From NCBI GenBank assembly GCA_947625425.1, contig CANQOH010000008.1:1-40312 (forward strand): a stretch of 40,312 nucleotides of DNA, read 5' to 3'. The notes beneath the pieces were generated by a model. That model made no database searches. It was not told where the DNA came from and was given only the letters and a program-made list of their open reading frames with translations. This DNA is from an uncultured Bacilli bacterium. GTDB lineage: Bacteria; Bacillota_I; Bacilli_A; RF39; UBA660. Shown here piece after piece: positions 39,104 through 40,312 of the stretch. The stretch's first letter is position 1, and each line of letters begins with the position of its first letter. Position numbers and translations under genes: made by a program.

Positions 39104-39735
39104 TGTTAGGTTTTATTAAAAAAGATATTGCGATGATAAAAAGTAACTTTAAAATATTATTTATTTTATTTATCTTCTATGGTATCATGGCTTTTAATGA
39201 TGGTATGGACATTTCCTTCATCTTACCATTTATCTGTGTCATGATTATGATATCAACCTTTAGTTATGATGAATACAATAATTGGAATGCTTATACTATT
39301 GCCTTACCAAATGGTCGTGAAAATAGTGTTAAAGCTAAATATTTAGCAACGCTTCTTATGATTGCAATTACTTCTATAATAACAATAATGTTATCTTTAA
39401 TTATTATACTTATTAAAAAGCAATCAATTGAATTAGAAGAAATATTAGTTACAACCCTTGGAAGTATTTTTGGAACTTTACTTGTTTTATCGATTATGTA
39501 TCCAATTATCTATAAATTTGGTATTGAAAAAGCTCGTATTGCTATCTTTGTTATTGTCATCGCCTTTGTTTTTGCTACTAGTTTCTTATTTAGTAATATT
39601 GATTTTTCTTTTATCGGTAAGGCTTTAAATTTCTTAGAAGATTATATTGTATTAATTATAATAGCTATATCAATTCTCATGGTTTATATATCTTATCGCA
39701 TATCTAAAAAGATATACTTAAATAAAGAATTTTAA
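39103..39735 (+). CDS. ABC-2 type permease
   Basis: A 210-residue membrane protein with about six helices, of the small ABC-2 family that accompanies YtrA-regulated ATPases. TFSYDEYNNWNAYTIALPNGRENSVKAKY (about 62-90) carries the family hallmark FSYDE...W..Y...LP..R..V..KY. It starts with ATG overlapping the ATPase stop codon, so translation is coupled. It is the membrane half of the transporter. Its stop codon overlaps the terminator that closes the operon. Confidence 0.93.
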   Translation: MLGFIKKDIAMIKSNFKILFILFIFYGIMAFNDGMDISFILPFICVMIMISTFSYDEYNNWNAYTIALPNGRENSVKAKYLATLLMIAITSIITIMLSLIIILIKKQSIELEEILVTTLGSIFGTLLVLSIMYPIIYKFGIEKARIAIFVIVIAFVFATSFLFSNIDFSFIGKALNFLEDYIVLIIIAISILMVYISYRISKKIYLNKEF

Positions 39736-39758
39736 AAGACAATTTATTTGTCTTTTTT
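39734..39758 (+). terminator. Terminator of the GntR-ABC operon
   Basis: AAAAGACAA (39734-39742), loop TTTAT, TTGTCTTTT (39748-39756), then T's. The stop codon (39733-39735) overlaps the left arm. Confidence 0.85.
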
Positions 39759-39813
39759 AAATTGTAAACATCATAAAATTACTTCATAATTCTGCTTTAT
39801 ATATTTTAAAAAG

Positions 39814-39822
39814 TGGTATGAT
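39814..39822 (+). promoter_or_regulatory. Extended -10 for the last gene
   Basis: TGGTATGAT is a TGnTATxAT element 51 nt before the ATG at 39873; no clear -35 is present. Confidence 0.45.
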
Positions 39823-39872
39823 AATAATAGATAATATATGGAGAATGGATAATTATTAGGAGTTTGGGTAGT

Positions 39873-40312
39873 ATGAAAGATATCGCAGAATTACATCGAA
39901 AAATGGTTTTATTTTTTATCGGTTTTTTATTACTAACTATAAGTGGTATTCCTCTTATTATGTATTTTTCATCTCCATATTTAGAATTGAAAGGTTCTAA
40001 TGAAATTACCATAAATATTAATGAGCCATATGAAGAACCAGGTGTTATAGCTACGTATTATGGCAAAGATGTTTCATCTGAAGTTAAAATAGATGGTCAT
40101 GTTGATACTACTAAACCTAATACCTATAAAATAAAATATTCACTTAAAAAAGGTTTATTTAAAAAAGAAAAAGAAAGAACAGTTATTGTTACTCAACCTA
40201 AAAATAAAGTTGCTCCTGTTATAACTTTAAAAGGTCAAAGTAAAGTTAATGTCTGTCCTAATAAGTCTTATGAAGAAGAAGGTTATACTGCTACTGATGA
40301 TTTAGATGGTGA
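39873..40312 (+). CDS. Ig-like (DUF5011-type) surface protein, cut by the window edge
   Basis: An open frame of 146 codons runs off the right edge with no stop. AGGAG (39858-39862) precedes the ATG. Residues about 11-32 form a membrane anchor (MVLFFIGFLLLTISGIPLIM), and the rest is predicted outside the cell. Two Ig-like units of the DUF5011 kind are visible: about 38-109 (EITININEPYEEPGV, VDTTKPNTYKIKYSL) and from about 113 on (APVITLKGQSKVNV, SYEEEGYTATDDLDGD). Similar units occur in the CAP-domain protein at 28 kb. Any enzymatic domain would lie beyond the window. Confidence 0.88.
   Translation, partial: MKDIAELHRKMVLFFIGFLLLTISGIPLIMYFSSPYLELKGSNEITININEPYEEPGVIATYYGKDVSSEVKIDGHVDTTKPNTYKIKYSLKKGLFKKEKERTVIVTQPKNKVAPVITLKGQSKVNVCPNKSYEEEGYTATDDLDG

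Noticed and set aside
39806..40012. Minus-strand frame near the right edge
   Set aside because: Overlaps the start and promoter of a better-supported plus-strand gene with a membrane anchor and Ig-like domain.
1..40312. TGA read as Trp (Mollicutes code)
   Set aside because: TGG is used for Trp in conserved positions (for example CPWC and GNRRWA), no in-frame TGA is needed, and one gene stops at TGA.

Overview
This 40.3 kb window comes from a very AT-rich (roughly 28% GC by eye), densely packed, low-GC Gram-positive chromosome. SpoVS, CotE, RNase J, CsoR/CopA, a YtrA-type GntR regulator, a class-B-like sortase, consensus SigA promoters and strong AGGAGG/AGGTGA ribosome binding sites all point to class Bacilli. 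A gut-type lineage near Erysipelotrichia/Mollicutes is my best guess from base composition and gene content, not something I could test. The code is standard: TGG encodes Trp and TGA is a stop, although only one gene here ends in TGA. SpoVS and CotE suggest an endospore former. I see no phage, insertion sequence or CRISPR array, and no gap over 300 bases without a gene or RNA.

Layout. 1-5.4 kb: spoVS, an unknown gene plus pta, a tail-anchored unknown protein on the minus strand, a lone sufB and a short ssb. 5.4-13.4 kb: an acidic unknown protein (minus), a deacetylase-like pseudoenzyme, an RNase J2-like protein with a degenerate metal site, a HIT hydrolase (minus), a surface protein with a cohesin-like and three cadherin-like domains, a truncated RelA/SpoT with an intact hydrolase and an eroded synthetase, and cotE. 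13.5-18.2 kb: rpsP-khpA, then uppS-cdsA-rseP, a HEYIH metallopeptidase-like protein and a small unknown gene. 18.2-22.4 kb: elongator tRNA-Met, an ASCH protein, a HIT-like protein, mnmA and a sortase with a very long N-terminal extension. 22.4-25.9 kb: a copper operon, csoR-copA-ttcA-like, with a clear CsoR operator. 25.9-31.8 kb: a membrane protein, two paralogous flavin-oxidase-fold proteins, a DUF362 protein, a frameshifted CAP-domain gene, thioredoxin reductase, hemolysin III/TrhA and a GNAT. 31.8-37.8 kb: a membrane protein, a thioredoxin-like lipoprotein, a 1216-residue MMPL protein with repeats in its outer loop, and DUF368 (minus). 37.8-40.3 kb: an autoregulated GntR-ABC-ABC2 operon and the start of an Ig-like surface protein cut by the window edge.

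Themes. Several genes serve the envelope: undecaprenyl phosphate synthesis (UppS) and recycling (DUF368/PopT), CDP-diacylglycerol (CdsA), RseP, sortase, surface adhesins and MMPL. Several serve translation and tRNA modification: S16, KhpA, MnmA, TtcA-like, tRNA-Met. A copper and thiol redox group (CsoR, CopA, TrxB, CPWC lipoprotein, flavin-fold proteins, DUF362) lies between 22 and 33 kb. Compaction is extreme: many terminator stems include the stop codon, one terminator lies inside a convergent gene, and one pair of divergent promoters overlaps. Several enzymes have lost or changed catalytic residues (RNase J, Rel synthetase, deacetylase-like, sortase Arg). These, the repeat-bearing MMPL and the copper-controlled tRNA thiolase are the most interesting leads. 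I did not find an obviously new multi-gene system.
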